From positions 806,001-870,000 of the forward strand of contig NC_083372.1 in assembly GCF_029542785.1 (NCBI RefSeq): a stretch of DNA of 64,000 nt. Reading direction: 5' to 3'. Position numbers and translations under genes: made by a program. Source of the stretch: Malassezia japonica (taxonomy: Eukaryota > Basidiomycota > Malasseziomycetes > Malasseziales > Malasseziaceae). This document shows, one piece after another, positions 20,083 to 29,807 of the stretch (position 1 is its first letter; each line of letters begins with the position of its first letter). A model generated the notes under the pieces. It was not told where the DNA came from and ran no database searches. It was given only the letters and a program-made list of their open reading frames with translations.

Positions 20083-20691
20083 ATGCCGCCGACAACGCCG
20101 ATGCGGGGCTACAGTGGCGTGCGCACCACGCCGTACGACGCAGAAGCACGGGGATACGAGACACAGGCGGATGCGGCCCCGACATCGTACCGCGCGGATA
20201 TCGCCGCTCGTGGACGCCGGCCGTTCCACCAGCCAGGGCTGTTTTACAAGGACCTTCGCCTGCTCATGTACGCCTACGGCGACGTGCCGAATCCCCAACC
20301 GGACTCGATTTCGGTCTTGGAGGAGATGACGGTCGACTTTCTGACGGACCTGTGCCTGCGCGCGGAGCCGTCCGTGTACACACTCGGCCTCACCACGTCG
20401 CAGCAGGCTGCGGCCGCGATCGAGAGCGGCGAGCCGCCTTCCTCGTCGCTGCGCGGCCACCCACCGGCGATCCAGACGCATCGCCAGCGCGCCAAGCTCG
20501 ATGATATCAAGCACGCGCTGCGCCACGACCGCAAGAAACTGGGGCGTCTTGAGCAGCTCCTGTACGCCGACAAAATGGTCACCGAGGCCCGCCGCATCGG
20601 CGGTGTCGAAGACGTTGCGGCGAGTGCAGGCGCACTCGTAAACCCGCCGGAAGAGCGCCCGAGCGAAAAGGGGAAGAACAAGGCTACGTAG
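20083..20691 (+). CDS. TAF13: TFIID subunit Taf13 (histone-fold)
   Basis: Small TFIID subunit, partner of Taf11. Of 202 residues, the histone-fold region begins LFYKDLRLLMYAYGDVPNP (about residue 51), continues ISVLEEMTVDFLTDLC, and ends KHALRHDRKKLGRLEQLL. A low-complexity insert lies between the helices (SQQAAAAIESGEPPSSS). The ATG at 20083 starts just after two CACGTG boxes; an ATG six codons later is an alternative. Its last 8 bases overlap the convergent RPAP1 coding sequence. Confidence 0.93.
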   Translation: MPPTTPMRGYSGVRTTPYDAEARGYETQADAAPTSYRADIAARGRRPFHQPGLFYKDLRLLMYAYGDVPNPQPDSISVLEEMTVDFLTDLCLRAEPSVYTLGLTTSQQAAAAIESGEPPSSSLRGHPPAIQTHRQRAKLDDIKHALRHDRKKLGRLEQLLYADKMVTEARRIGGVEDVAASAGALVNPPEERPSEKGKNKAT

Positions 20692-23600
20692 ATACCCAGC
20701 GAGCGACATCCGCGTCGCTCGCACCAAGATAGCGGACAAGATCGCCTTGCACGGCCGCCGGCGCATCCGACGAAAAGAGCAGCCGGCCCAGCGCGTCGCG
20801 GTCAGGATACGACCCGGTGCCAAAGAGCGCATGGGCCGTGTGGTGCAACGCAATGCGGTACAAGAGGGGCTGCTGAGGCGTCACCTGGCCAGAGCGCAGC
20901 GCCTGCGCATAGCATCCCAGCACGATGCGGTCCGTCTCGAGGGGGTGCAAATAGCCCGCGACACGGCGCTCGACCGGGATACACAGCGGCGCACCCACAC
21001 CGGGCGCCGCACTGTCGGACGACGGGGGGGCGCCACCAGTGCTCACCGGCGCATCCTCGACCCGCGTCGTAATGGTCCGGAGGAGGTGGGCATAGTCGCT
21101 CCACAGCAAGCGCCGGTAGTCCACCGCATAGGTCATGGCAAGGGGTGGGAGAAGCGCGCGTGCAAAGACGGGGTCACCAAGCGACACGGCATCGTACAGC
21201 CCGATAAGGTCCGTATACAGCTGGTAGAACGACACGCCAGTGCGCAGCGCGTCGGCCGCGTCCTCGAGACTGACAGTGGGGCACTGCGCCGCTGCACAGT
21301 CGGCAAGGTGCATGAGCGTCTGCAGCAGACGGCGCACGGGCTTGGTCGCGTACAGATCGCGCCCAGTCGCCGCGCCAGAGTATTTTTCCGAGTGCGCCTG
21401 GTTCTGCTCGAGCAAAAAGACCTTGATCACGCCGAGCCAGACGTGCGCGGCTTGCATCAGCGAGGGCAGCGCGGCGCCGAGCGACGCATGGGCGACACGC
21501 ACGGCAAGCTGCAACGTCGCCGCTACAATGTCCGCCTCGCTAAAGTCCCAGTCGGCGGGCAGGCCATCGGCGCGGTTAAAGACGCGCGCCTCGCCGCTGT
21601 GCAGCAGATCGTCAAGCGGCGCAAAGGGCCAGTCGTGCCGCAGAGGAAGGCCGGACGAGGACGCCTGCCACAGCGTCGCCCCTGTCACACTGTCCGACTC
21701 GGGAAGCCCGGCAGGGAGGGGGGTAATGGCAAGGCTGGGGGGCATCGTCGCAGAGAGCTGCAGCGTCTTGACGAGCGAGTAAGACGTGGCAGGCGGCGTG
21801 CCGGCACGTTGCAAGAGGTCCTCGAGGAACGGCGCAAGGACCGTCCAGATACGTGCGTCCCAGCGCTGGACAAGCGTAGTAAGGAGGCGGTGCGCGAGCG
21901 CGCCTTCCTCTGGAGGAAGGGCTACGAGCGCAAGAAGCGAAGGGATCGCAGGCGAGGCGCTTTGGCTCGGGGGCGCATCGCTCTCAAGCGCATCGCTGGT
22001 ATCAGTAGGCACGGGCGCTGCAGACGCGTCCGAGGCTTCCTCCTCGTTGGCGTCCTGCGTCGCGACACCCTCCACTGCTCCTGTCATGCCCACACTTTCC
22101 ATGCACGCAGCAAGAACGACGACCTGCGCAGCCTCGGACGTGCCGTCCACGCCGACGATCGGCATGCTGAGCACATCGATAAGCGGCGACGCAAGAATCG
22201 TGTGCTGCACTTCTGCACATAGCTCCTTGTCGGTCCATGCCCATGGTGTCGCTTGCATGAGCTGTGCTACGGCGCCCGCAAGCTTGGCCATCGGCACTAG
22301 CTCCAGAATCGCCTTGGCAGCCCCAGCAGCGTCGCGCTGCATGCGGCTATGCTCGAGCGCGGCAAGCGCAACAGGCAACGTTGCCTTGGTGTTGTGCAAA
22401 AGCGTTTGCACCTGCTGCACAACGCGCTCTTTTCCGTCCATTTCGAGCAGCTCCGGCTCGAGCTCGCGTGCGGCATACGCCCAGCTCGCAATGTGCTCAA
22501 TCGCCGCCGTCTTGGCCACAGCCGGTGTCTGCGCGAGGCACGCGACACTCCAACGCACCCATTCGCGCACCGCTGGCCAGTTCACGCCAAGGTCGCCGTG
22601 TCGCGGCCCTTGGCGTGCTAGGTGCGTCCACACAGCGAGCATCTCGAGCACGGCTGGCGCTGCGCGCTCCTCCGACGTCGCGGCCCAGTCACCGAGGCGC
22701 TGGAGTGCGGGCCATGTCTCCCGGACGCTCGTGCTACACAGACCATACCGCGCAAGACAGGTTACAATCCGCACAGCGAGGAACAGCAGGATCTGCTCCT
22801 GCACTTGGACCGGCCCTTCCGGTGTGCCAATAGGAGGAAGGACAAGGTAGCGCAGCACGCCGCCAAGCACGCCTTGGCCCATCAGCTCTTCGGCAGTGTG
22901 CTTTGAGCTCTGTACAGAGCGCAGGATAAGCGCAAGAGCATGCGCCGACGGCCACGTCGAAACGTCGCCAAGAGGCCATGCCCGCGCCGTGCCCCCGAGC
23001 TGAGCAATGAGACGCACGGCGTGGGGGTGCTGCGCAAGGCGCTGTGCGGCCTCCGTGCTATGCACCACGAGGAAAAAGAGAATATCCAAGAGTGCCGCGC
23101 GCGTCTCGACAATGTCGGCGGCTTGGTGTGTGCCAATCGCCGCATCGTCCAGCGCGGCATGGGCAGCCGCGAGCGAGTCGAGCGTCGCAAGCAGGTCTGT
23201 CTGCAGCAGCGTCGACGCCCAGTCGCGGCGCACCAGCTCAATGTAGCTCGCGTCTGTCTCTGCGTACGCCCCGGGAGCCTCGCGCGGCGTCCATGCCCCT
23301 TCGGGCTGCAGCGCTGAGAGCCAGAGCCAGTCAAGGCGCGGCGGCGCACTGACCGGCAGCGCACCGAGACGAACCGCGTCGCTCGGCGCATAGACGCTGA
23401 TGGATGCAAGTGCCGACGCAAGGCACGTCATCGCGGCATTGCGCACACTGCGCTGGCGGTCGTTGAGCAGCCAGCGTGCGCTCAGGAGAATGTTGGCCCG
23501 CGGTGTGCTACCGTCTGCATCGAGCGCAGCGTTGACGAGCGGATCGGCCTGTGTCCCAAACGTGGCGCCTGCGAGCCCGTTGGCGAGGCGCTGGGGGTGC

Positions 23601-24802
23601 AGCGACAAGATGCGCCCAAGCACCTGCAGCGCCATGGTCCGCTGAGCGGCTACCGAGCTCTGCACGAGATGCAGAAGCTCGTCAATGGTATACCCCGGCG
23701 CATGCTGCTCAGCACCGTGGTGGTGCAGTCCAGCGAGGTATGTGTGGTCCGTGGACGGCGCGGTGCCAGGGCGCCAGCTCACCTTGCCGCCAAAGTCAAA
23801 GCGGACCTGAGGGGCAGAAGGCGCCGTGTCTTCGGACACGGTCCACGCCAGCGACGGGTTCACCGTTTCCGGCTCGTCGGGAAAGTACTTCGCACGGAAC
23901 GCCTCGAGCTCCTCTGCCGAAGCGTTCTGGGGCGCAGGCGGAGGCTTCTGCGAAGATTCCAGGTCGACGTCAGCGAGGCGCCGCTCGAGCGCAGGCCACC
24001 CTTGCGCGGCAGGCGCAGCAGGCGCCGCCGGCTCTGACATGCCGCCTTCATCTGTCTCTTGTATGCCGCGGCGCGCCTTGAGCTTCGCGAGAGCGTCCGC
24101 GCCAAAGAATGCCATGGCGTCCTGTAGCTCCTCTTCGACATTAGTGTAGCTCATGTGCCGTACTTTTTCAGCATTCTCGGCGGCGACCGAGTCGAGGAGC
24201 GACGTGACCTGGTCCGGCGGAGCACCGCCGCCGGGGTCGCGCGTGGGATCCGGCACAAATGGAGCAGAGGAAAAGGAGGGCGCAGCGGCGGGTGCGGCAG
24301 GGTGTGCACTGTCAGGCTGGGCGGGTGGCGCTGTCGTTTCCTGTACGACTTCGCGCCTCGCCGAGCTACCGGGGCTCGCAACACTCTGCCCCTTGGACTT
24401 GAGCAGGCGCGAGCGCCGAAAAGCAGACATGGGCTTGCCGTCCTCGTCGAGACCATCGTCGAGGGCACGATCCATTTCGCGCTCGGCGCGGAAGCGCGAT
24501 GTGCGCGGCGCCGTACGCCGCTCATGCCCCGCATTATCATCCGCACGCTCGCGGATCGCACCCATCACCGGCACGTATGGCTTCTCTACAGGCGGAGCGT
24601 CCTCAGGCATGGACGCATCGGCCGTTTCGTGGGCCCCTGCACTGTCAAAGCGCACCTGCTTCGCCTCTTTCTTCTCGACCTGGGGCGGAGGTTTGCGGAC
24701 GACAGAGGCGGCCGCAGGCCACTGCATCAGCGCGTCCTGCCCATCGTCGTCGACCTCGGCAAGGTCGACGAGCCGCGGCCGAACCTGCTCGTGTCGTGCC
24801 AT
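20684..24802 (-). CDS. RBA50: RNA polymerase II-associated protein 1 (RPAP1/Rba50)
   Basis: Assembly and nuclear-import factor for RNA polymerase II. It has 1,372 residues and no intron. The N-terminal conserved block carries KPMSAFRRSRLLKSKGQ (RPAP1_N). A second conserved block is EELEAFRAKYFPDEPE with RFDFGGKV shortly after. The rest is a long helical repeat-like region with the RPAP1 C-terminal pattern. The ATG at 24802 (MARHEQVRPR) was taken; the open frame extends a few codons further only through a TTG. It lies 33 bp downstream of the TRS130 stop on the same strand. Confidence 0.9.
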   Translation of the reverse strand: MARHEQVRPRLVDLAEVDDDGQDALMQWPAAASVVRKPPPQVEKKEAKQVRFDSAGAHETADASMPEDAPPVEKPYVPVMGAIRERADDNAGHERRTAPRTSRFRAEREMDRALDDGLDEDGKPMSAFRRSRLLKSKGQSVASPGSSARREVVQETTAPPAQPDSAHPAAPAAAPSFSSAPFVPDPTRDPGGGAPPDQVTSLLDSVAAENAEKVRHMSYTNVEEELQDAMAFFGADALAKLKARRGIQETDEGGMSEPAAPAAPAAQGWPALERRLADVDLESSQKPPPAPQNASAEELEAFRAKYFPDEPETVNPSLAWTVSEDTAPSAPQVRFDFGGKVSWRPGTAPSTDHTYLAGLHHHGAEQHAPGYTIDELLHLVQSSVAAQRTMALQVLGRILSLHPQRLANGLAGATFGTQADPLVNAALDADGSTPRANILLSARWLLNDRQRSVRNAAMTCLASALASISVYAPSDAVRLGALPVSAPPRLDWLWLSALQPEGAWTPREAPGAYAETDASYIELVRRDWASTLLQTDLLATLDSLAAAHAALDDAAIGTHQAADIVETRAALLDILFFLVVHSTEAAQRLAQHPHAVRLIAQLGGTARAWPLGDVSTWPSAHALALILRSVQSSKHTAEELMGQGVLGGVLRYLVLPPIGTPEGPVQVQEQILLFLAVRIVTCLARYGLCSTSVRETWPALQRLGDWAATSEERAAPAVLEMLAVWTHLARQGPRHGDLGVNWPAVREWVRWSVACLAQTPAVAKTAAIEHIASWAYAARELEPELLEMDGKERVVQQVQTLLHNTKATLPVALAALEHSRMQRDAAGAAKAILELVPMAKLAGAVAQLMQATPWAWTDKELCAEVQHTILASPLIDVLSMPIVGVDGTSEAAQVVVLAACMESVGMTGAVEGVATQDANEEEASDASAAPVPTDTSDALESDAPPSQSASPAIPSLLALVALPPEEGALAHRLLTTLVQRWDARIWTVLAPFLEDLLQRAGTPPATSYSLVKTLQLSATMPPSLAITPLPAGLPESDSVTGATLWQASSSGLPLRHDWPFAPLDDLLHSGEARVFNRADGLPADWDFSEADIVAATLQLAVRVAHASLGAALPSLMQAAHVWLGVIKVFLLEQNQAHSEKYSGAATGRDLYATKPVRRLLQTLMHLADCAAAQCPTVSLEDAADALRTGVSFYQLYTDLIGLYDAVSLGDPVFARALLPPLAMTYAVDYRRLLWSDYAHLLRTITTRVEDAPVSTGGAPPSSDSAAPGVGAPLCIPVERRVAGYLHPLETDRIVLGCYAQALRSGQVTPQQPLLYRIALHHTAHALFGTGSYPDRDALGRLLFSSDAPAAVQGDLVRYLGASDADVARWVST

Positions 24803-24835
24803 GGTGGACAATGCTACGATCGGGCCCGATCGATT

Positions 24836-27800
24836 CTATACAGCGAGGCGCTCGTTAGGGCGCAGGTCGACCCAGTAGGTGTCCGGCGTGAGCGGGTCCA
24901 CAGCGTCGACGCACGCAGCGCTGTTGGTCATGTACGTCTCGCAGTGGAAAGGACGAGAGGTCGGTGCCACAGGTGCGATACGCACGCGCGGCAGGAGAAG
25001 CGAGCCGGCATGCACCGGCAGCAGCGTCGCACGGAGCGTGTGCGTGCTGCTGAGGCTGTCGGCAGGAAGCACGAGCGTGCCCTTTTTGTCGCCCCATACG
25101 AGCCAGTGGACATAGTCGCCCGCAATGTTGTACTGCAAGTGGGCTTTTGGTTTCTGCGCAGAGGATGCGTCGGAGGAAGTGTCGGTCGGCGTGTCGGACT
25201 CGGCAGCGTCGGGCTCGGCGGCGCCGGCCTCTGGGGCCTTGGCCTCGGTTTTCGCAGCCTCAGCGTCGGTCTTGGGAGTTTCTTCTTCCTTTCCATGCGT
25301 GGCGACACCACTGGCCGCGACCGCGCTTTTCTCGGCGCCCCAGCAGAGCGACACTTGGATCGTGATTGTCACTTCGAGGGGCTGTCCGACCAGGACACGC
25401 GTCGAGTCCGCCTGCATCGTGACGGCGGCGATGGCATCGACCAGCGGCACTTCGAGCGGCAGCGACAGGGTGCGCCACTGCAGGCGCTCTTGCGCTGCAT
25501 TCCAAGCGAGCCGCTGCGTCTCGGACGCGTCGCTAGGCGCCTGCACGGCCTCGCCCGAGGGAGGAACGAGCGCTGCAACGTCCTCTGGCGTCTTCATGCG
25601 TTCGTACAGCGCCTCGATCAGCGCAAGCATCGCCTTAGTTTTGGCACTGTCGCGCGGCCACCCCCAGCGTTGCGTGTGCCGCTGCCAGTACGCGGGGTCG
25701 TACGTGCCGATCGAATGCTGTCCGGTCCATGCGTACGCTTCCTCGTCCATCGACTCGGCGACGGTGTGTGCAATCGCCTCGTGCAGCAGGACAAGGTCGC
25801 CACCCGAGAGCGCCGAGTCTGGCTCGAGCGCCGCGAGGGCGTGCAGGACCGAGGCCAGCGCCTCGTCCCGCAGGCTGCGGTACGACACAGTGAGGCGGAA
25901 CGGCTTCGCGTTGGCCGTGCGACGTACGCCGTCTTTGGGCGTGAAGCGCAAGAGGAATGCACTCGGCTCGTTCGGCGCAAGAACCGTCATGCCAGCCGAC
26001 GGTACCTGGACACTGAGTTCGGCCTCCTCCGGCGCGACGATGCTTGGGGCCGCGGTGCGGGCATAGTGCCCATGGCTCGCCTCGAGCGTGAGGCGCGAGA
26101 GGATCTGGCTCAGGCGGAAGTGGTCCTGGATATGGATGCCGAGGGGCAGTGCAAGGCTGACCTGCAAGCGGCGCATGAGCGTGCGCTGCTCGTCGGCATG
26201 GCTCTGCGACGTATGGTAGCGCATCGCGACAATCATTTCAAAGTGCGCAGCACGCGGGATCGTCGCGAGCGGCAGCTCAATTTTGCACGTCGTGTGTGGC
26301 GGGACGTCGGAGAGGTGCAGCGTGCCTTCCTTTTCTGTGAGCGACGGCGTGCCTTGCGAGGCGCGCAAGGCGTAAGTCGCGGGATCGTATGGCGCAAACT
26401 GCACGCCCGGGCCTGGCTCGAGGACGAGCGACGCGCGGAGCGCATTGCGGCCCGAGTGCACCTCGAGTACCGCGTGGCGCTGTGCGTCGAAGCGCACATG
26501 CATCTGGGGCGACGAGTCGATGCGCGCCGCGTCGCCGTCCGCCGGCAAAAAGACACGGGGCCGGATGTACTCGTGCTGTTGTGCATCGGCGAGCGTCGAA
26601 AGCGACACGCCGCCCTGCACAATGTGCTCCAAAAGCACATGCTTGCCTAGGCGAACCTGCGTCGCCTGCAGGTGGAAGAATCCCGTGGCTGGCATCGGGC
26701 AGTACACCTTGGCATGCGAGACGCCCGGCTCGAGCGTCATGGCGCCGCTGCGGAACCACAGCTGGTTCTGCTGATAGTTGGATACGCATATACCGACGTC
26801 TGCGACCTCCAACGAGAAAGGGAGGTGCGAAATGACGTCGCACGACAGCCAAGCGCCATCGTCGTCATCGCGGCGCTCTGCGCGAAAAGCAGTGAGCTGA
26901 ACGGCAAGGCCATTGTAGCCGACGAGCGTCGCGTCCGCCTGCAGCGCCTCGCTCGAGGCGCAGAGCTTGTCGAGTAGCGCCTTTTCATCGAGGTGGTGCG
27001 GCGCATGCGGCAGGCACCGCGTCGCGCACACCGCCTGGAGCGCGGTGATGTTGGCCTCGGTCCACGACGGCCCGTGGTCGAGCTGCTGGAGGCGCAGGCA
27101 TGCGAGGTGCTTGGCGAGTAGCGCGCTGTGCAGCGGCCCCCACGATGCGAGGCGGTCCATCGCCAGGAGCTCGTCAAATAGCTTGGACGCGTCGTTGTAC
27201 GAGCCCCGCAGCAGCTCGAGGCAGCTCAGAACAAACTTGAGACGGAACAGCCTGTTCCGCTGCTGGCTGAGCGAGGCGGCCAGGACCGAGCGGTGGATGA
27301 GGTTGCGTAGCTGCGAGTCAAACACGTCGCGGCTCGCCATTGCCTCGGCAAGCTCCTTGCGCGTGATGGGCGCGTCGGAAGGCTGTGCGTCCGGCGTGCG
27401 CCCTGCGAGTGCGAGTGAGAACGGCTCTTCGTTGGGCAGATGGCCGACGAGGATGCCGATGCGCAGGAGCTGCCGAATCGCCAGCTCAAGCAGCTCGGCC
27501 TTGGCGGCGTGGAATGCGTGCAGCTTCGCCGCGTCCTCATCGTCCTCGGCGGTCTGCTCGACGAGCCACGCCTGGCATTGCTCCACTGCATCGAGCGAGA
27601 CGGAGAAGGACCAGGCCTCGACAAAGAACGGGGGCAGGCCTTGCGTGCCGTGCTGTGCGTACATTTGTGCGATGCTCGCGATAAATGCCGGCGTCGCCTG
27701 CATGACCTTGACGACGTGCCCCAGCGTGCCGAGGAGCATGGCCCGCTGTGCAAAGAGGTAGCAGCGCAGGTCAAACAGCGAGATGGTCTCTTGCTCGAGC

Positions 27801-28882
27801 AGCGACTGATACGGCTTGCGCAGCGGCCCGAGGAGCAGGAGGCTGTCGTCTCCCGGATCCGTGCCGCCGATGCGCTTGACGTGCGCACTGCCGTCGGCAA
27901 GCCCCACTGCGAGGCGCTGGTCGAGCTCGTCGTAGAGCGCGAGGCTGTCCTCCATCAGCTCGACACGCTCCAGCGTCTCGATGAGCCGTTCTGTGCGTGC
28001 GAGCGAGCCGCAAAAGCTCCAGCCTGGCTGGCCGTGCATCTGGTCGTACGCGGTGATGGTGCGGTCCTGGAGCTCGACGAGGTTGCCTATCGTGTTGGCG
28101 ACGTTCTCCTTCATGCGCGCCATGAGCTCGATCCAGATCACCGGGTCGTTTGCCGGCACCTGTCCCCCCGCCGGGAGCTTGGCGAGGTGCACAACGCGCT
28201 CGTGCGTCGTCGAGTTAAAGTCGGCCTTGAGCTTTTCGAGGACCGTTCCCTTGTTCATATTGTAGAAGCGCCCCATCGCCCCCTTGGACGCGGCCGAAGC
28301 CCCCGACGATGAGGTGTGTGCCATGGCCGGGTGCATCCCAGCCCCCACGCTTGGCGGCGCGGGCGGCGTCGCATCTTGCATCGGGCGCACGAGCACGATG
28401 AGAAACTCGGGCTCGATCGACGCCTGCACCTCGCGCCCCTCGTCCTGCGTCACGCGAAGCCCTGCAAAGTCCTGTGGCATGCACGCCGGGAGCGACGCTA
28501 TCCAGTTTCGCACTTCGTTGCGCACTTTGCTGCGGTACACGTCGTTGTCGTCGCAGGCGACAAAGAACAGGTGCACGCACGGCGTGCGCTCGAGCACCGG
28601 CTTGCGGCGGTCCGCATTCACCACGTTCTGCAACGGCACGAGGTCTACAGGAAGCATCTGCAGCGTGCGGATCGCATGGGGCGACAAGGCCACCGAACCC
28701 GCAGCGCGCGTCGCCGGGGGCCGCAGCGAGCGCGTGGCGGGCGACGGCCGCCAGTGCACGTTGCGCAGGGGAAACTGCTGCTTTAGCAGTCCTGTCACAT
28801 GGCTCAGCAATGCCGCAGACTGCGGCGAGGTATGCGTCGCGTAGGTGACGCGAATCGCGCGTCCCTCTGACGCATCGCCCAT
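24836..28882 (-). CDS. TRS130: TRAPP II complex subunit Trs130 (TRAPPC10)
   Basis: Large subunit of TRAPP II, the exchange factor complex acting on late-Golgi Rab GTPases. Of 1,348 residues, the N-terminal conserved region includes PCVHLFFVACDDNDVYRSKV and VRNWIASLP. TRAPPC10-type helical and beta-rich segments follow. An alanine/acid-rich low-complexity insert lies near the C-terminus (encoded around 25130-25290, ATHGKEEETPKTDAEAAKTE). No intron. The start at 28882 (MGDASEGRAIRV) is the first in-frame ATG; upstream codons would need a GTG. PUP2 ends 64 bp upstream on the same strand. Confidence 0.88.
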   Translation of the reverse strand: MGDASEGRAIRVTYATHTSPQSAALLSHVTGLLKQQFPLRNVHWRPSPATRSLRPPATRAAGSVALSPHAIRTLQMLPVDLVPLQNVVNADRRKPVLERTPCVHLFFVACDDNDVYRSKVRNEVRNWIASLPACMPQDFAGLRVTQDEGREVQASIEPEFLIVLVRPMQDATPPAPPSVGAGMHPAMAHTSSSGASAASKGAMGRFYNMNKGTVLEKLKADFNSTTHERVVHLAKLPAGGQVPANDPVIWIELMARMKENVANTIGNLVELQDRTITAYDQMHGQPGWSFCGSLARTERLIETLERVELMEDSLALYDELDQRLAVGLADGSAHVKRIGGTDPGDDSLLLLGPLRKPYQSLLEQETISLFDLRCYLFAQRAMLLGTLGHVVKVMQATPAFIASIAQMYAQHGTQGLPPFFVEAWSFSVSLDAVEQCQAWLVEQTAEDDEDAAKLHAFHAAKAELLELAIRQLLRIGILVGHLPNEEPFSLALAGRTPDAQPSDAPITRKELAEAMASRDVFDSQLRNLIHRSVLAASLSQQRNRLFRLKFVLSCLELLRGSYNDASKLFDELLAMDRLASWGPLHSALLAKHLACLRLQQLDHGPSWTEANITALQAVCATRCLPHAPHHLDEKALLDKLCASSEALQADATLVGYNGLAVQLTAFRAERRDDDDGAWLSCDVISHLPFSLEVADVGICVSNYQQNQLWFRSGAMTLEPGVSHAKVYCPMPATGFFHLQATQVRLGKHVLLEHIVQGGVSLSTLADAQQHEYIRPRVFLPADGDAARIDSSPQMHVRFDAQRHAVLEVHSGRNALRASLVLEPGPGVQFAPYDPATYALRASQGTPSLTEKEGTLHLSDVPPHTTCKIELPLATIPRAAHFEMIVAMRYHTSQSHADEQRTLMRRLQVSLALPLGIHIQDHFRLSQILSRLTLEASHGHYARTAAPSIVAPEEAELSVQVPSAGMTVLAPNEPSAFLLRFTPKDGVRRTANAKPFRLTVSYRSLRDEALASVLHALAALEPDSALSGGDLVLLHEAIAHTVAESMDEEAYAWTGQHSIGTYDPAYWQRHTQRWGWPRDSAKTKAMLALIEALYERMKTPEDVAALVPPSGEAVQAPSDASETQRLAWNAAQERLQWRTLSLPLEVPLVDAIAAVTMQADSTRVLVGQPLEVTITIQVSLCWGAEKSAVAASGVATHGKEEETPKTDAEAAKTEAKAPEAGAAEPDAAESDTPTDTSSDASSAQKPKAHLQYNIAGDYVHWLVWGDKKGTLVLPADSLSSTHTLRATLLPVHAGSLLLPRVRIAPVAPTSRPFHCETYMTNSAACVDAVDPLTPDTYWVDLRPNERLAV

Positions 28883-28946
28883 GGTGGGGTCCACGAGGGA
28901 GCGACGCGCTGGAACCTCCACATCCCAGCGGTGCGGCTATGTGGGC

Positions 28947-29721
28947 CTACATGGCCTCGACGAGCTGCTTGAGCCGTGCCTCGTCGAGGATTTCAAACTT
29001 GCCCGACATGCGCCCGTCCTTGGCGGTGCGCGGTGTGACGGTTGCGAGCTGCACGTTGTGCTCGTCGAGTTTCTCCTCCATGACCTGCTTCAGGACGCGG
29101 AGGGTGAGGAGCGACGCGTCGTGCAGCGACATGTCCTTTGAGTACTTTTCCTGGAGCTCGCCCTGTGCACCCTCGGAGCCCGAGCCGATGGCCTTGGCCT
29201 CGTAGCGGACAAAGGTCCCCGACGGGTCCGCGTGGAAGAGCTGCGGCCCGTTTTCGTCGATGCCGACAATGAGGAGCGCCACGCCAAACGGCCGGCTCAT
29301 CATTGCCTCGTCGCCCTCCGTATTCTCACCGAAGCGCAGCGCGAGGTCACACACGGCCTGTGCGACACTCTCGACTCGGATCTCTTCGTCGTAGACAAAG
29401 TTGTGGTTCTGGCTCGTGACACGCGCGTGGTCGATCATGGTACGCGCATCCGCAGTAAGCCCACTCATCGCAGCGCCGACGTGGGTATCGATCTCCATGA
29501 TCTTCTCAATCGAGCTGGTCTCGAGGAGCGGCGACTGGACGCGCTTCTCCACGCCGAGCACGACACCTTCTTTCGTCGCGATGCCGACCGTGGTCGACCC
29601 CAGCTTGATAGCCTCCAGTGCATACTCTACCTGGAACAGGCGCCCTTCAGGCGAGAACGTGTTCACGCCACGGTCTGCGTTAGCCTTACTACCTACCGTA
29701 CTCGGACCGCGTCAGAAACAT
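28947..29721 (-). CDS. PUP2: 20S proteasome subunit alpha 5
   Basis: Alpha-ring subunit of the 20S proteasome; 250 residues as expected. The alpha signature is [19 protein letters not shown], and [13 protein letters not shown] with [16 protein letters not shown] are typical. A 25-nt first exon (29697-29721) encodes MFLTRSEY, and a 22-nt intron (29675-29696) splits the Asp codon, giving the canonical [16 protein letters not shown]. Without splicing there is no ATG for the N-terminus. It shares an 86-bp divergent promoter with the ENT3-type gene. Confidence 0.96.
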
Positions 29722-29807
29722 GGTTGTGCGTCGTCACCGGCCGCGAGCCGATCACTGTTTAGTCAGCTGCCCGTGCAGCAACAGCAACACGGCTGACGAG
29801 CGCCATC